Origin: Sympetrum striolatum
Taxonomy: Eukaryota; Arthropoda; Insecta; Odonata; Libellulidae
NCBI GenBank assembly: GCA_947579665.1
Contig: OX388348.1
Coordinates: 3,844,001 to 3,908,000 of the forward strand
Direction of reading: 5' to 3'
DNA length: 64,000 bases
Shown: positions 27,035 to 39,000 of the stretch, in pieces
How the letters are laid out: each line of letters begins with the position of its first letter
Position numbering within the stretch: position 1 is the first letter of the stretch
The notes under the pieces: generated by a model
The model's database searches: none
Seen by the model: only the letters and a program-made list of their open reading frames with translations
Told to the model about the DNA's origin: nothing
Translations under genes and position numbers: made by a program

Positions 27035-30000
27035 ACAGACATCATTCCGAAAATAGTCAAAACGTGTTCTAGGGACCCAAAAACATGTATTTCCGTTGAA
27101 ATCTCGAAGTCGAATTTTTTCATGAAAACAATACTTTCTCTATACTTCGTATATGGAGAAAGTAAAAAACAATAATATTACAATAAAATCACAAAACCCT
27201 TTTAATGTTATTCATGAATACATTATAAGAAGGGGGAAAAGGTTCTAAAACTTCTCCAGGTAAATTATTTCATTCTACTATACCCAACTCAGCGAAATTT
27301 TTCACCATTCAAATATCTCAGTTATAAACCTGCGATCACTCAATTCCATCATCTTGTCGAACAGTGCAACTTTTGTTTCAGCAACATTTATCCTCATTTT
27401 CATATTTCGATACCACTTTCGGACTTTGATTAAATTTGATTGATTGAAACTTATTTCCTATTCCCGCGTTTTTTAATAGTGATGCGCGGAACACGGGGGT
27501 TCCCCGGAGAGTAATCTTCCTAATCCGACCAACTGTGCGTTTACAGAGGGATACGAGTACATACTAAAACCTTTTTAAGAGAAATGCTTCGGTTCTACCA
27601 AAAGAAATTATGTTTAACAAAACAAATTCTATGGATGTATCCACATACATGCGCTTTCATTTTCATTTCCTAATCAAGGTTGCTCCTTTAGGTTCATCAC
27701 TCTTGAATTGCAAGGGTTTGGTAGCAAAATTTAATTGGGTAACGCTGTCCTAATCAACACATCCTAACACTTTTGCTTCAATTCAACAAGTCATCATAAA
27801 AGTACTTACAATAAATTTACTTTCTTTATAGTAAACTACCTGTAGTGAAGCATGAATATTTCAGAAAATAAGATCGATCTTTATTAAGGCGAGAATTAGA
27901 CTTAAAAGTCTCTTCTTCCATCCAACCTTTCGATAGTGATATTAAAACATAGGTAATGAGTAGGCGAATAGAGATAGTGAGGAAAACTTTAGGATGAGTA
28001 TATGCAAAAACACCTTAGGTATTATATTCGGAAAAATCACTCAAAAGGAAGAAGGTGTGAAAAACTTGCGCAAGCCTACTTATATAAGCTAATTGATGTA
28101 AAAGAAGCTGTGTGTATCATGGAAATTGCAAAAGAAAATGTATCTGACTATGATATGTTTAACATGTTTTGATAATGTAGGCGTTTGAGCCATTTACAGG
28201 TCTTCACCCAAAGTCATGGACATAGAGCACTTCCGGCAGTTTTCCAATTAGTCGAAAATAACATTCCATCAGAGAGGACGAGCGGTAGATGGGCTCCTTT
28301 AGGGTTGAGGTCATCTTCCAAAATGATCTAAAGATGTTAAACAGTGTACGGAAGGAGTGTTGGAAATAGTAAAGGGCCCTCAAAGGCCTTTATTAAGGGC
28401 CATGAAACGTCTGAGAAGAATGTCAAGAGAACCCTAGCGATCTCAACGGTAATTAATTACCTCCGATTGCGGAAACGGCTTCTTTTGATGAGCGGAGATT
28501 TTAAAAGTATAGCCTTCTTCAAAGGGGTATTCTTTGATGCAAAATGCACGATCCTAGATGTACGGGGGGCTAAGTTCTGAATCAACCTCTTCAGCGGGTG
28601 TTCAAACGTAAGCGAATTGCAATAGTTCGGTGTCTTCGATGGACCGTGAATTAGGAATGCCTTTGATTGAAGCGAAGTTTATCGAGCGGTGCTTGTGGGA
28701 ATTTTCCGATGATCAAGAATGAGATACCTCGCTTTTAGGGTAGCTCTTTCCTCTTTGGATTTTAGATGAGATTTTAATCCAAAAAAGTTCTGTTCTCTCG
28801 TTTCATGTTTAGAACTACACAAGTTTCGCTTTTGTCATCAAGTATCAGCAAATCAACCAATGACTTCTTTGATAAATTTTGTCTTTATTAAATTAAATAT
28901 CTTTTTATGTTGCAAGAGGAAGATGTGGTTCGATGCTAAAAGTATTTTAGGGATTTCTTACCAAATATTTGGTGCTTTTTATCTCAAAATTAACTTCTCT
29001 ATTGAAGTAATATTAATTTGAACGGAACAATTCAACGTTATATTTGGATACAAATTTATCTAGAACCACATTCAGTTTGGAACATACGACGCGTATTTTA
29101 TCTTCCCATTTAATAGTCATTGTTAATATCGAAATAATCAACGATAGGAAGAAAAAGGATAATTCCCATGTACCTTAGGCATATAAGTATCTTAAAAAGC
29201 ACAGGGGTAGCATAACCTACCTCCCTCTAGCGACCAAAAGTGAAGCCAGGGGTAAAGCGGCAAATTGCGCATTTCGCCATGCTGGTGAGAACTTTTCGTA
29301 CCTCCCTATACTAATACATTGTATTTTCGTGATTTTGCGGCTTTGATACAGAGTTATCAAGGTTTGATTGAGTGATTCGAACGTTTTGGAACACAAAACG
29401 TAGTTTGAGCAATGTGTAACACGAAGTAATTTTGTTATTTTCGCGTTTCTAAAGGTTTAATAGGTAAATAAGCAGGGGCTTGTTTCTGCCTTCAATATGA
29501 CCAATTGCAGTGCATTTGGCTGTAAGAACAGATTCGTCATTTTGACAACTTTTACTGCATTGAGCCCCAATTATGAATTAGAACAAACATTTGCAGAAGC
29601 GGAAAATCTCTAATTACCCTAATGAGCTATTATAATGTATGATAGAGTAGCTTTATCTCATTGCGGTAAACGATTATTAAGGAATTTTTATGCCATACTT
29701 CGTATTGATCGATTAAAAACTAAGTCGGATTAATGCATTATAATATACATAAAATTAACATTATAATAATCAACGAGGTTTTAATACAGTTTGCGGAAGT
29801 TTGGCAGATGATTCGTTTTTTATATCGCTGTAGATGACGACACCAGCATCCGAGAAGTTTACATTGCAGGCATGTTTTATTTTCCATAATGAAAAGAATC
29901 AAGAGGACTTAGAGAAAAAAATCGAACATTATCGTTAAGTAAAAGGTTCATTTAAACTATCTGCGTCCATGTCATAGGATAGACAAGCTCCTGAGTCCCG

Positions 30001-33000
30001 TATGAGAGGAAAATAAAACCCCAAAAATACATGTAGTTAAAGGGGAGCTGGCGAAAAGTTCTCACCAGTGCTCTGCGGGTTGCGTTTTTTTTGGCTTCAC
30101 TTTCCCAACGTTAGACTCGCCCTGTGTTAAAAAGCCTACTAAATCAACACAAAAAAGTGTTTTAGAGAGAATACCTGTGAAAATCTGCGATAACCTTCTC
30201 GCCCGCCGATTCAATTACTTTTTCTAGATCCTGCTATTCTATCACTTATCCCTTTCAAATATGTGTTGCGATGTTTTATTCCAATATACTTTATTAAAAT
30301 TGTACCTTGCTGCGATATGTGAGCGTTGATTCTCGCTCATCTCTCTCCAAAAGATCTCTCGTTTGACGTTTTTTCTTCTGTTCGTTAATGTGTTTCCTCT
30401 ATCTTCACTTCTCTTGCTCATGATGCTTTCAATGATCGATCTATGCACTCATGCTGCTTTCTTATTTGAAGCATAAACTAACTTCTTAATGTAGCTCAAT
30501 CTTTTTCATTCATTCAAATACAGGACAGCAAAACCAATATGTTTATTTCATCTTTTTACCAGGCAGCATTTTTATCTAGTCTAGCTATTTAAGTCCGATC
30601 AACCAAAACATTTTCACGCGCGTACAAATATGGGGATGCCTTCTCTGTCACAACTCACGTTGGAAGTAACTGCTTATGAATGGCATTGATATGTAAATGA
30701 CAAAGTAGGAGCTCGAAGCTAACGAGGAGCTAGAATTTGATGCAGAATTCCAATTACTGTCATCCCCTGATTACCCTTAATATCGCCTGTTCATTTGGGA
30801 GACAGTGCTGCAGCTTGAAATCATATTGCGGCTTTCCCAGTTACGCATATTAAACTTGTTAGTCTCAGTGACTCCGAATTAATGCTTTCTGTCTTTCGCG
30901 GAAATTATTAAATAGAGCTGATTTTGACAGTAAAATGTATTTTTCTCTCTTGTTATATTTTTAATCCATTTTGGTTTTATTATGACTAATTCGAATCTTA
31001 TTTTTCGCGAAGATGTTCTCAACGTATACGTTCTCAATGTAAAATGGTCTCAACGATAAATTGGTGGAGTAGAAATGCATTTTTCGTTTTTCCTTCCTTT
31101 AAAATGAATGCTGCAAGTAATGTAGCTTGTAAGCAACTCGGAAAGGAAATGATTACGGAAGAGAAAGTATGTTCGCTTTGGGTCGCATTACTTAGAACAG
31201 GGTAATAAGAGGAAAGGGGTGCTTAGGGAAGAAAGTAAAGATGAGAAATATCTCTTGGGGTTTGACGCCTTCCTCGGCCATAACAAGAGAATACGTTTTA
31301 AATGCATGGAGAAGAACAGAGAGGACTATATTCTTCGTAAGGTCTTAAAATATGACGACTCGAAAGGTAACTTTGTTGCTGGATATTTGTCACGTGTGGC
31401 GATTATTTCTCACTCTTTTTTGACTGCTGGTCCTAAACATTTATGTAAAAATATCCGCCAACGAGGAAATGATAGATAGATAGATGGATCCTTTATTGGC
31501 GAGGTTAGACCCAGGTGGGCCTATCTTCCACCTAACCTCGTACGTCGATAATATTAAAAGTTAACTCATGTATGCAAACAAACACAAAAAGAAAGAATGG
31601 TGTGTGGGAAAAAAGTCATTGCAACTGAAGGTTGACAAAGAAGAAACCCACGTTGCGGAAAACACCCACAGAGAAGGGGGGTGAAAAAAAACGCGAAAAC
31701 ACGGTAATAAAAAAATTAATAAAATAACAATACATATACAATAGAATTATTTATACAAATAAGTTTAAAGAATATAAAATGAGCTCGAGATAGAGGTACA
31801 ATATAAGGACATTAAGTTTTCTTGGACCGTCGGAATCGTTGTCGATTATAACACTGGTAGTTGGAGTTGCCTGAAGAAAAGAGGGAAAACATATTCGGTA
31901 GATGAGAAATATTCAAAGGCTTCGATTTATTTAAATCCCTGCTATAGCGTAAGAAGTGTACCAACAGAAGAAGGAATGTTGGCAAGTTTTAAAAGGATAA
32001 TTGATGCTGAGAGCTGAATAGTATATCAGTGATATCACGTTTAAATGAGGGGAAAGATGATTGCGCTGATTTAGAATGGGTATGTTCATTCCAGTATCTT
32101 TTCCAAGCAAAAGAAATATTTTAATGCAGATATTTGTTCTATATTATGTTATTAAGAGTTTACCAGAAGTACGAGTTCCTAGAAGTTCTGAATTGTTAAA
32201 GTTAGTAAAATAGTGGATAAAGTGACTGACGACTTTTATTAAGAACTTAGTGAACGAAATTGAGCGTATGAAGTTTTCTTCTAGAGTGAAGAGGAAGCAA
32301 TTCTTCGAATAGTGGGGAAATGATTGGGGGATATGTTCCTTTAAAATATTCAAAATTATATTTTCTGGCCACTGATTCTATTTTCTATAGAAACCGCGTA
32401 AAAATAACAAGTGTAAGGTTTTACTAGTAGCTGCGTTGTAACTCTCGCTTTGATTTCAGTTCCAGATAAAGGAGTCCCCTGTAATTATACCTGACGATGT
32501 AACGTAATAACGAAAACTCGGTCGTTTCCACTAAAATTACCTACTCTGTTGCTTCGACAAAGTCAGTTTCCTTGATACATTCGATTTTGGCCTTAAATTG
32601 GCGGTATTTTTTTACAAACAGAAAGAATAACCTGACGTCATACTGTTTTGTTCTGTTGCAGTTTAATATAAAACACTCTTTTACGTTAATTCTCTGCAAT
32701 AAGTTCTTCAGGAGTTCTCACTTTTTAACGTATGAATGATTTTCGCTGGTGTTTACAACTATCTCAACTCTGTAAGATTTCCTAGCCATGGATGAAATAA
32801 GTTTTGTCATATTCCGAACCATGCTGCCATTTGTTATAAAATGGCATTCATTTCACGATTCTCATATTTTCATATTCATATTCGCTCCATAGGATAGAAG
32901 AAAAGAAATAAATGTGTCATCTTGAGTATCAAAAGTGCTATGTTACTTAGTTTGCAACGATTTGAACATATTTTTTTTAAATGGTTGAAAAAATCAATAG

Positions 33001-36000
33001 TTGAAAACGGTTGTAAATTTAATCCATGATAGAAGTATGAAAAGAAAATAATTCCTTTTTTAAAATTGATATTCGCGCCTTCTTTCGGATACGAGTTCTC
33101 AATGAAATGAATATCCTCCTTGATCATTAGGTTAGTACCTGCTCAGTATGATTTATGACACGGAATACTCATTAAACAATATCCTTTCTGAAAATAGGGT
33201 ATGTATCTTATAGCCTTCATTTTCCAATGTGTTACCAATCAGAATTCGATTTATTAAGCTATTCATCTACTAAGATATTCCCCAATCTCATTTTCCGATC
33301 CGCTATTTTACTGACTCGAATTAACTCCTCTTCTGCAGAAGAGGAGTTAATTCGAGTCAGTAACTAAGTCATACTAAACCTTGTGAAAGGAGGGCCCATG
33401 AGTGGAAAATGGCACAAAATGGTCGAACCCTTCCGAAATAGATGAGCCGATATAGGGGTTCCCTCACGAAACCCTTTAGACCCTCTCAGAAGGGGATCTA
33501 TTATTATTAGTCGCTCTTTTCCTCGAGATGGGAGACTTCGGTCCCAAAAATTCGGTATTTGAAATGTGGGTGTCAACATTTCTTAGCATTTTTCAATATG
33601 AAAGTCTACATCGTAATTCCCGGTGTATTTCTCCTTAAATATGAGTGTACATACTATAAAATCAATAACGCCTTTATTAAGGCGAGAGTGAGACTGAAAA
33701 TCTCTTCTTCCATCTAACCTTTCGTCAATGATATTATATACATCAAAATTTTTGTGAAGGATATCTTAGGAAAAAAAGATACACTGCAGGAAAACACCCA
33801 CATGGAGGAAAAAACCAGCGCGAACCTACTGATAGTACAATGAGTTTACTATAAAATCAGTAATCCTTTTATTAAGGCGAGATTTATACAAGATGCGAGA
33901 TTGTGTTATTGGATTTTTCTACCTTCGAATATCGCTTATGAAACCAGATAGTTATAGAATAATTTAAGCTTACGTTTTGTATTCTTATAATAATTTCTCT
34001 GCTCTATCGGTCCCTATCTGCTTTATGGTTGGAGATATTGATATCGATTAAGTACTCCAAGAACATACTGCTGTATCTATTAATTTCTTTAATAACTTTC
34101 ACTCATGTTCCAATCTTATTTCCATCCGATACTCCTTCCCTGCGCTATTTACGAGTATCCTCCGATAGAGATCATCCGATGTGAAGTCGGGAGAAGAGGA
34201 TTAGTGAAGGGTCGAAGTAAATCTGAGACAAAGTCAGCTCAGGAGGATATAACATCGCGGAAGTTAACCCTCCGACTGTTGTACAACACAGACGGTTTTT
34301 CGGGTCCCTTTTCTACCTGGGTGGTACCTCATGCCCGGGTCCATTCCTCTATCGCACTTACCAATAACTTTTAAAGTCATCAAATGCTTCTTTTTAGTCT
34401 TAAACCGACTGCGAAAGCGAGTAAATCTGTGAAGCGACGACTGCTGTCACAAAACGCGAACATATTTTCCCAATATATAAAGTCTAGGGCGACGAATAAT
34501 GGATCGGGTAACGAACATGCAAGTCGGCAACGAACATGCAAGTCGGCAACGAACATGCAAGTCGGCAACGAAGGTAGTCGACAAGTTTCCAGTGTCTGTG
34601 GTGGAGCAACTATTGCTAACATAATTCGCTGAAATGTTCATCTTTTTATTGATGTTGACAGAAACTAGGATGTATAATGGTGGTAAGTTAAATAAAACAT
34701 GTTCAAAAATCATTATTCGGAAAGTTTAAATGAAGAAATGTAGTCCTGATTATTATATTTCAAAATGATTCCTATGGCAAGAAAAGTTTCGGTTCACCAT
34801 AATGTCAGATGAAGTACTTCATTAACGAATTCAGTTCTTGAAACGAAGTTCAATTCTACGTCCGTATTTTTAGGGGTAGGGGAACCCGGGGCAGAACGGG
34901 GTACCAAGTTGAAATTACGTTTTAAAAATACAAAAGGCTCCTAATAAAGAGAGCTGCATTTTTATATCTACACATCGTAATTTAATAATCACAAAAATAC
35001 AATGATGATGTAAGTAAACAAAGAAACAATATTTTTATTTAAAAAACTGAAAATTTCTTCGTTTTCCCCGGGTATGGGGCAGATTGGGGTGGTAAGGATA
35101 AGTAACGATAAAAACATATGAAACCAGTGGAAAAGCAGAAAAAATAAGTTTACTCTATAGCAGTGGTTCCCAACCCTTTTCAGCTGGCGACCCACCTTTC
35201 CTTATCGGAATACATCCAAGGTCCATGATGGAGTAAAAAACCTTATTTATATCGTGTCCCAAGATCAAGAACAAGAACACAATCAAAACACAATTCGATT
35301 TGTTTCGATTTTCCTTATCTTTTATATATATAGTATAGTTTTAGGATCGAGTCGCGACCCTCCGGTTAGGAACCACTGCTCTAGAGTATGTAGATATATT
35401 TATCTAGTTTTAAGTTACTATAAAGGTTTAACAACACTTCGTGGAACGTATCCTTTTCTTAAACCTATTAACAAAGTTCACACTCTAAAACAGCCTCAAT
35501 TAAAATCCTATGACTCTTTCGCCAGATGTTTCTTCGGGATTGCGAACAGATAAAGTAGGATGTCTCTTCAGAAAGATAAATCGATGGTAGTTAACAACAT
35601 TGCGGGGTTACCCATTCTGCCACACGAACCTCATTCAGATTAGGGAGATAAAGTCACTCGAGAAAGATACATTTACAAACGTTCAACTACACGAAACTAA
35701 AGACAATTGAACGTACTTCAAGCATTTTCTAATTATAGGTGTAATGTAAACGGTTTTATATACCTTTACTCGGTTAGAAAAACTTCATTAATTACAATAT
35801 GGGGGCCAAAAAATCACACTACGGTAACCTCAAACACCAATGCTCAAGAAAAGCAGACTAGCATGGATGCCGTAGAGTAACATGTTGGTCTATTTATGCT
35901 TATTGCCGCTCATAAGCAACGTCTCTTTGACATCGAAAAACGACGAACTTCGTTCCGCCCCGTTGTGTCCCGCCTTCCCCAACTCTTGACTAAACTGTCG

Positions 36001-39000
36001 CCTTTTCGAGTTCGAAGATGCACACCCGAGCTATTTATGCCCTCGATAGTTATCTTCTAGTAGGCCAAAGCAAAGGAAATTGCTCTTTTTCTCATCGCTT
36101 CCACTGACAAGTTTCCAAATCGTTTGACCGCAGTTTATGGATGTGAGTTTGTAAGAAATAGACTTTTCAGGAAGGACCTGTGGAGTCATGTGAAAAAGAG
36201 TATAATCCTTTCTATCTGATTTATCACCTGGGCTTTTACGCCATCTGAAGGAGACCTCTTTATATCTATCGTACTCGTAAATATGTTTTTGGATTTTAGA
36301 GCCTCTAAATTCTCGTTACTATGAATCCAAACAATAATGCACATTCCGGCGGGAAAGCTCAACGGACGGAGCACCTGACCGGCAATCGGGAGACCCGGGT
36401 TCAATTCCCGGTCCCGTCGGACTTTTTTCAAGTCCATTCTTCCTTGGGAATAATACACTACCAAAATAAGAGTCTTTAATTAATATCCCATCTTCTGGTG
36501 CTCGTCTCGATTCCATAGAATGTTAATTTTTAACTCAATTCTGCTAATGAAATGAAGCCTGCACGGTAAAAAAGAAATTTACGTGCATTTCTTAAGTGGA
36601 ATATTTCCGCGCAATACTGGCTACTGCCAGTCAGTTCCGGAAGCTACTCTAGGAGCGAAGAAAAAGCTCGCAAGCGATGTTACTAAGCGTTAGTTAGGCC
36701 TCACCTTGAGTATGTATGTAGTGTATGGGACCGTGTTGACGAATTTCATATTCGGGATTTTTGAAAAAGTACAACGAAAGGCGATACGATTTGTATAGAA
36801 TTGCTACGATGAAACAGCGAGTGCTGCCCAGATGCTACAGGACAAGGGATGGGAATCATTAGAAGATAGAAGAAAAATTCAAAAAATAAATTAACTAAAT
36901 AAGTTGAGAGAAATTACGTTCTCAGATGATGTAACCGATGTAATGCGCCCCCCCTGTGCTGATACTGCGAGGAAGATTAGGACAATAGAGGATAGAACGG
37001 ATCGTTCTAAGAATTCATTTTTCGGCCACCCGCCGAAAGGCGGCTTGCAGGGTTCTTACATAGATTTAGACAAACTACTGTCCTCGTGTGTAGGCTCATT
37101 TTTTTCGACAATTTTCTGGCAGCCAGTGCGCAGGGGACTGAAGATAAAAAATATGTGGTTTCTAAAATGTTACTGAAAAATTGTTTTCAAGGTTTTATAA
37201 TCGAAGCGATTTAGAAAGCAATTTTCGTTTCTCCGAAAACGCTTTTTAGAGCGAGCTGAGACAAAGCCTTATCTGGGAATGAGACCACGCCCCGGAACAT
37301 TAGCTCAGAAAGTTTGCTTGTTAAGCGAAGAAATGTTCTTCCGCGAAGAGAGGACCTTGACATAATTATCTGTTGTTCTTATTTGACGCATTTGTGATTT
37401 ACCTCCGCGCGATTTTCCTTAATTAAAGCATGGAGTTGGAATGTGCTGCTGTGTCCCCTTGTATTCTATTATTTCAGGTAAAATGTATGCTTTCCTTGAT
37501 TTGTTATTTTTACTGCTGCTTACTTGGTGTTTCATTACGAAAAACACGAAATTTGATACCGAGGAAAGGAAACATTTCCATTGCCATCATTTGATCTTAA
37601 CTCGGTGAAAGAAATATAACTAAAATTGTGCACCTATTCTTCCACCTAAAAATGTTATTGTTTGTGTGTACGAGCCAAATTTATATTTGCGTTACTATAC
37701 ATGAAAAGATACAAATTGGCAGTCTGTCGTTTACACTCAGATGATATTCTCTTTGAAATAATCACATTAGTGGGAAGTTAGTACTTTTATGGTTTTTGGT
37801 GTAGTGTAATTGAATTTATAACTACGCATGATTTGGCCGTTTATAAATAAACGTATCATTGTCATAATTTATCCACCCATAGGTAAATTTGCCTCTAAGT
37901 TTACATCTTGAAAATCGGTTGCAAATCCTATCTGTACTCATTTAAATTCATTGGTTGAATGGGAAAATAGTGCAAACAATTATTTTAAGACTTTGAATAG
38001 TGAAAAATCAAGTTTCATTAGGGATTCGCAACATCATACAGAATAGCATAATATTAAATCCATGTAACAGCCATGTTTAGAATAATGGCTTCTTCGATAC
38101 CGAAACAGAATTTGAAGCAATTGGGAGAGTGGATGAAGTTTCATTTTCAATATATTGAGACGGTCCGAACACCTCAATCCGTATTTGAGTTTTCGTCGAC
38201 ATTCAAACCAATGAAAATTCAGGCACCGCTGAAATCGTTTGGTCGGTCAACTGAAATCCCGATTGAAAACGTATGTATAAGTTTACGTGTTACTCATTCC
38301 CAATAGCACAAGTAGTAGTCCTCTGATAACGAGGAAATGTTGCTTTTTATCCATCAGATAGAGAAGGTTGTTTCAGCTTGGATTATTGCTTTTTATTAGG
38401 AGGCTGGGTTTTCAAAAGACTAGTATAGAGGGAAAATCCACAAATAATTAAGACAAATAAGGAGGGAAGAGTAAATATTGATATTTTTCAAACTTCAGAA
38501 TATTTCTGGTTCGATGCCTCCTGAAAATTGTTTTCGGGAATGAATAATAGTATTTAACCAAATTCAATAATACATTCTCTTAACCAACTGTTATTGTTAG
38601 TGAAACACAAGTTGAAATGATGTGCTGCTCTCTATTTGTCTGTCCCTGCAATAGATAGTGATATAGTGTCTCTGATTGCAGAGTTGTGTCATGCAGCCAC
38701 GAAGATTCAAGCTTCGTTTCGAGGTCACATGGCGAGGAAGGGGAAGGGCAAACCAGAAGATGAGCTGTCCAAAGAAATGGGAAAACTGGAAGCCAAGGTA
38801 AGCTCACATTAATCTTACGTATACATTATACGTAGCGTTATTCCTACATTTTTAATATTCTAGATGTTTCTTTCTCTCAGCCAAAGGTTAAGAATAATGA
38901 ACGGCTAATAAACCTTCGGGAAAGGGAAAAAGATAACTCACAAGGAAACCTTGTTGTTTGTTGAAAACGGACTTGTGATAAACTTAAGGGTATAGGTGTT

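Larger units (their letters stand above)
26101..27168 (-). mobile_element. Helentron-like non-autonomous element, copy A (two internal tandem units)
   Basis: It is homologous to 54938-55642 in the opposite orientation. Features: subterminal inverted repeats ACTTTCTCCATA (26126-26137 and, inverted, 27152-27163), a terminal stem-loop ATGTG-loop-CACAT outside one of them (26109-26125), an (AC)n run at 26963-27040, and two tandem units of about 319 bp (26318-26637 and 26638-26955), each with CCGGAAGT-type boxes. Subterminal repeats, an internal tandem array and a 3' stem-loop resemble HINE/DINE-1 elements. Family assignment is inferred; the repeat itself is certain. Confidence 0.65.
25565..29190. 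other. Igloo-like intron, centre
   Basis: Outside the Helentron-like copy A and the retroposon fragment, nothing recognisable. A segment at 25885-26010 (GGCCAGGTGATAGTCATTCC, CTCCCGAAGGCAG) has the look of a short dispersed repeat, but no second copy is present. 28180-28700 has balanced base content and no motif. Confidence 0.5.
30135..34860. other. Igloo-like intron, right part
   Basis: It holds the listed retroposon pieces, the palindrome and the 19-bp tandem repeat. The rest is AT-rich with short open frames lacking motifs. Confidence 0.5.

Noticed and set aside
36346..36420. A tRNA-Ala(GGC) gene
   Set aside because: The anticodon loop has C at the invariant U33 position, the downstream part is a dispersed repeat, and the GGC anticodon is normally absent for Ala in animals.
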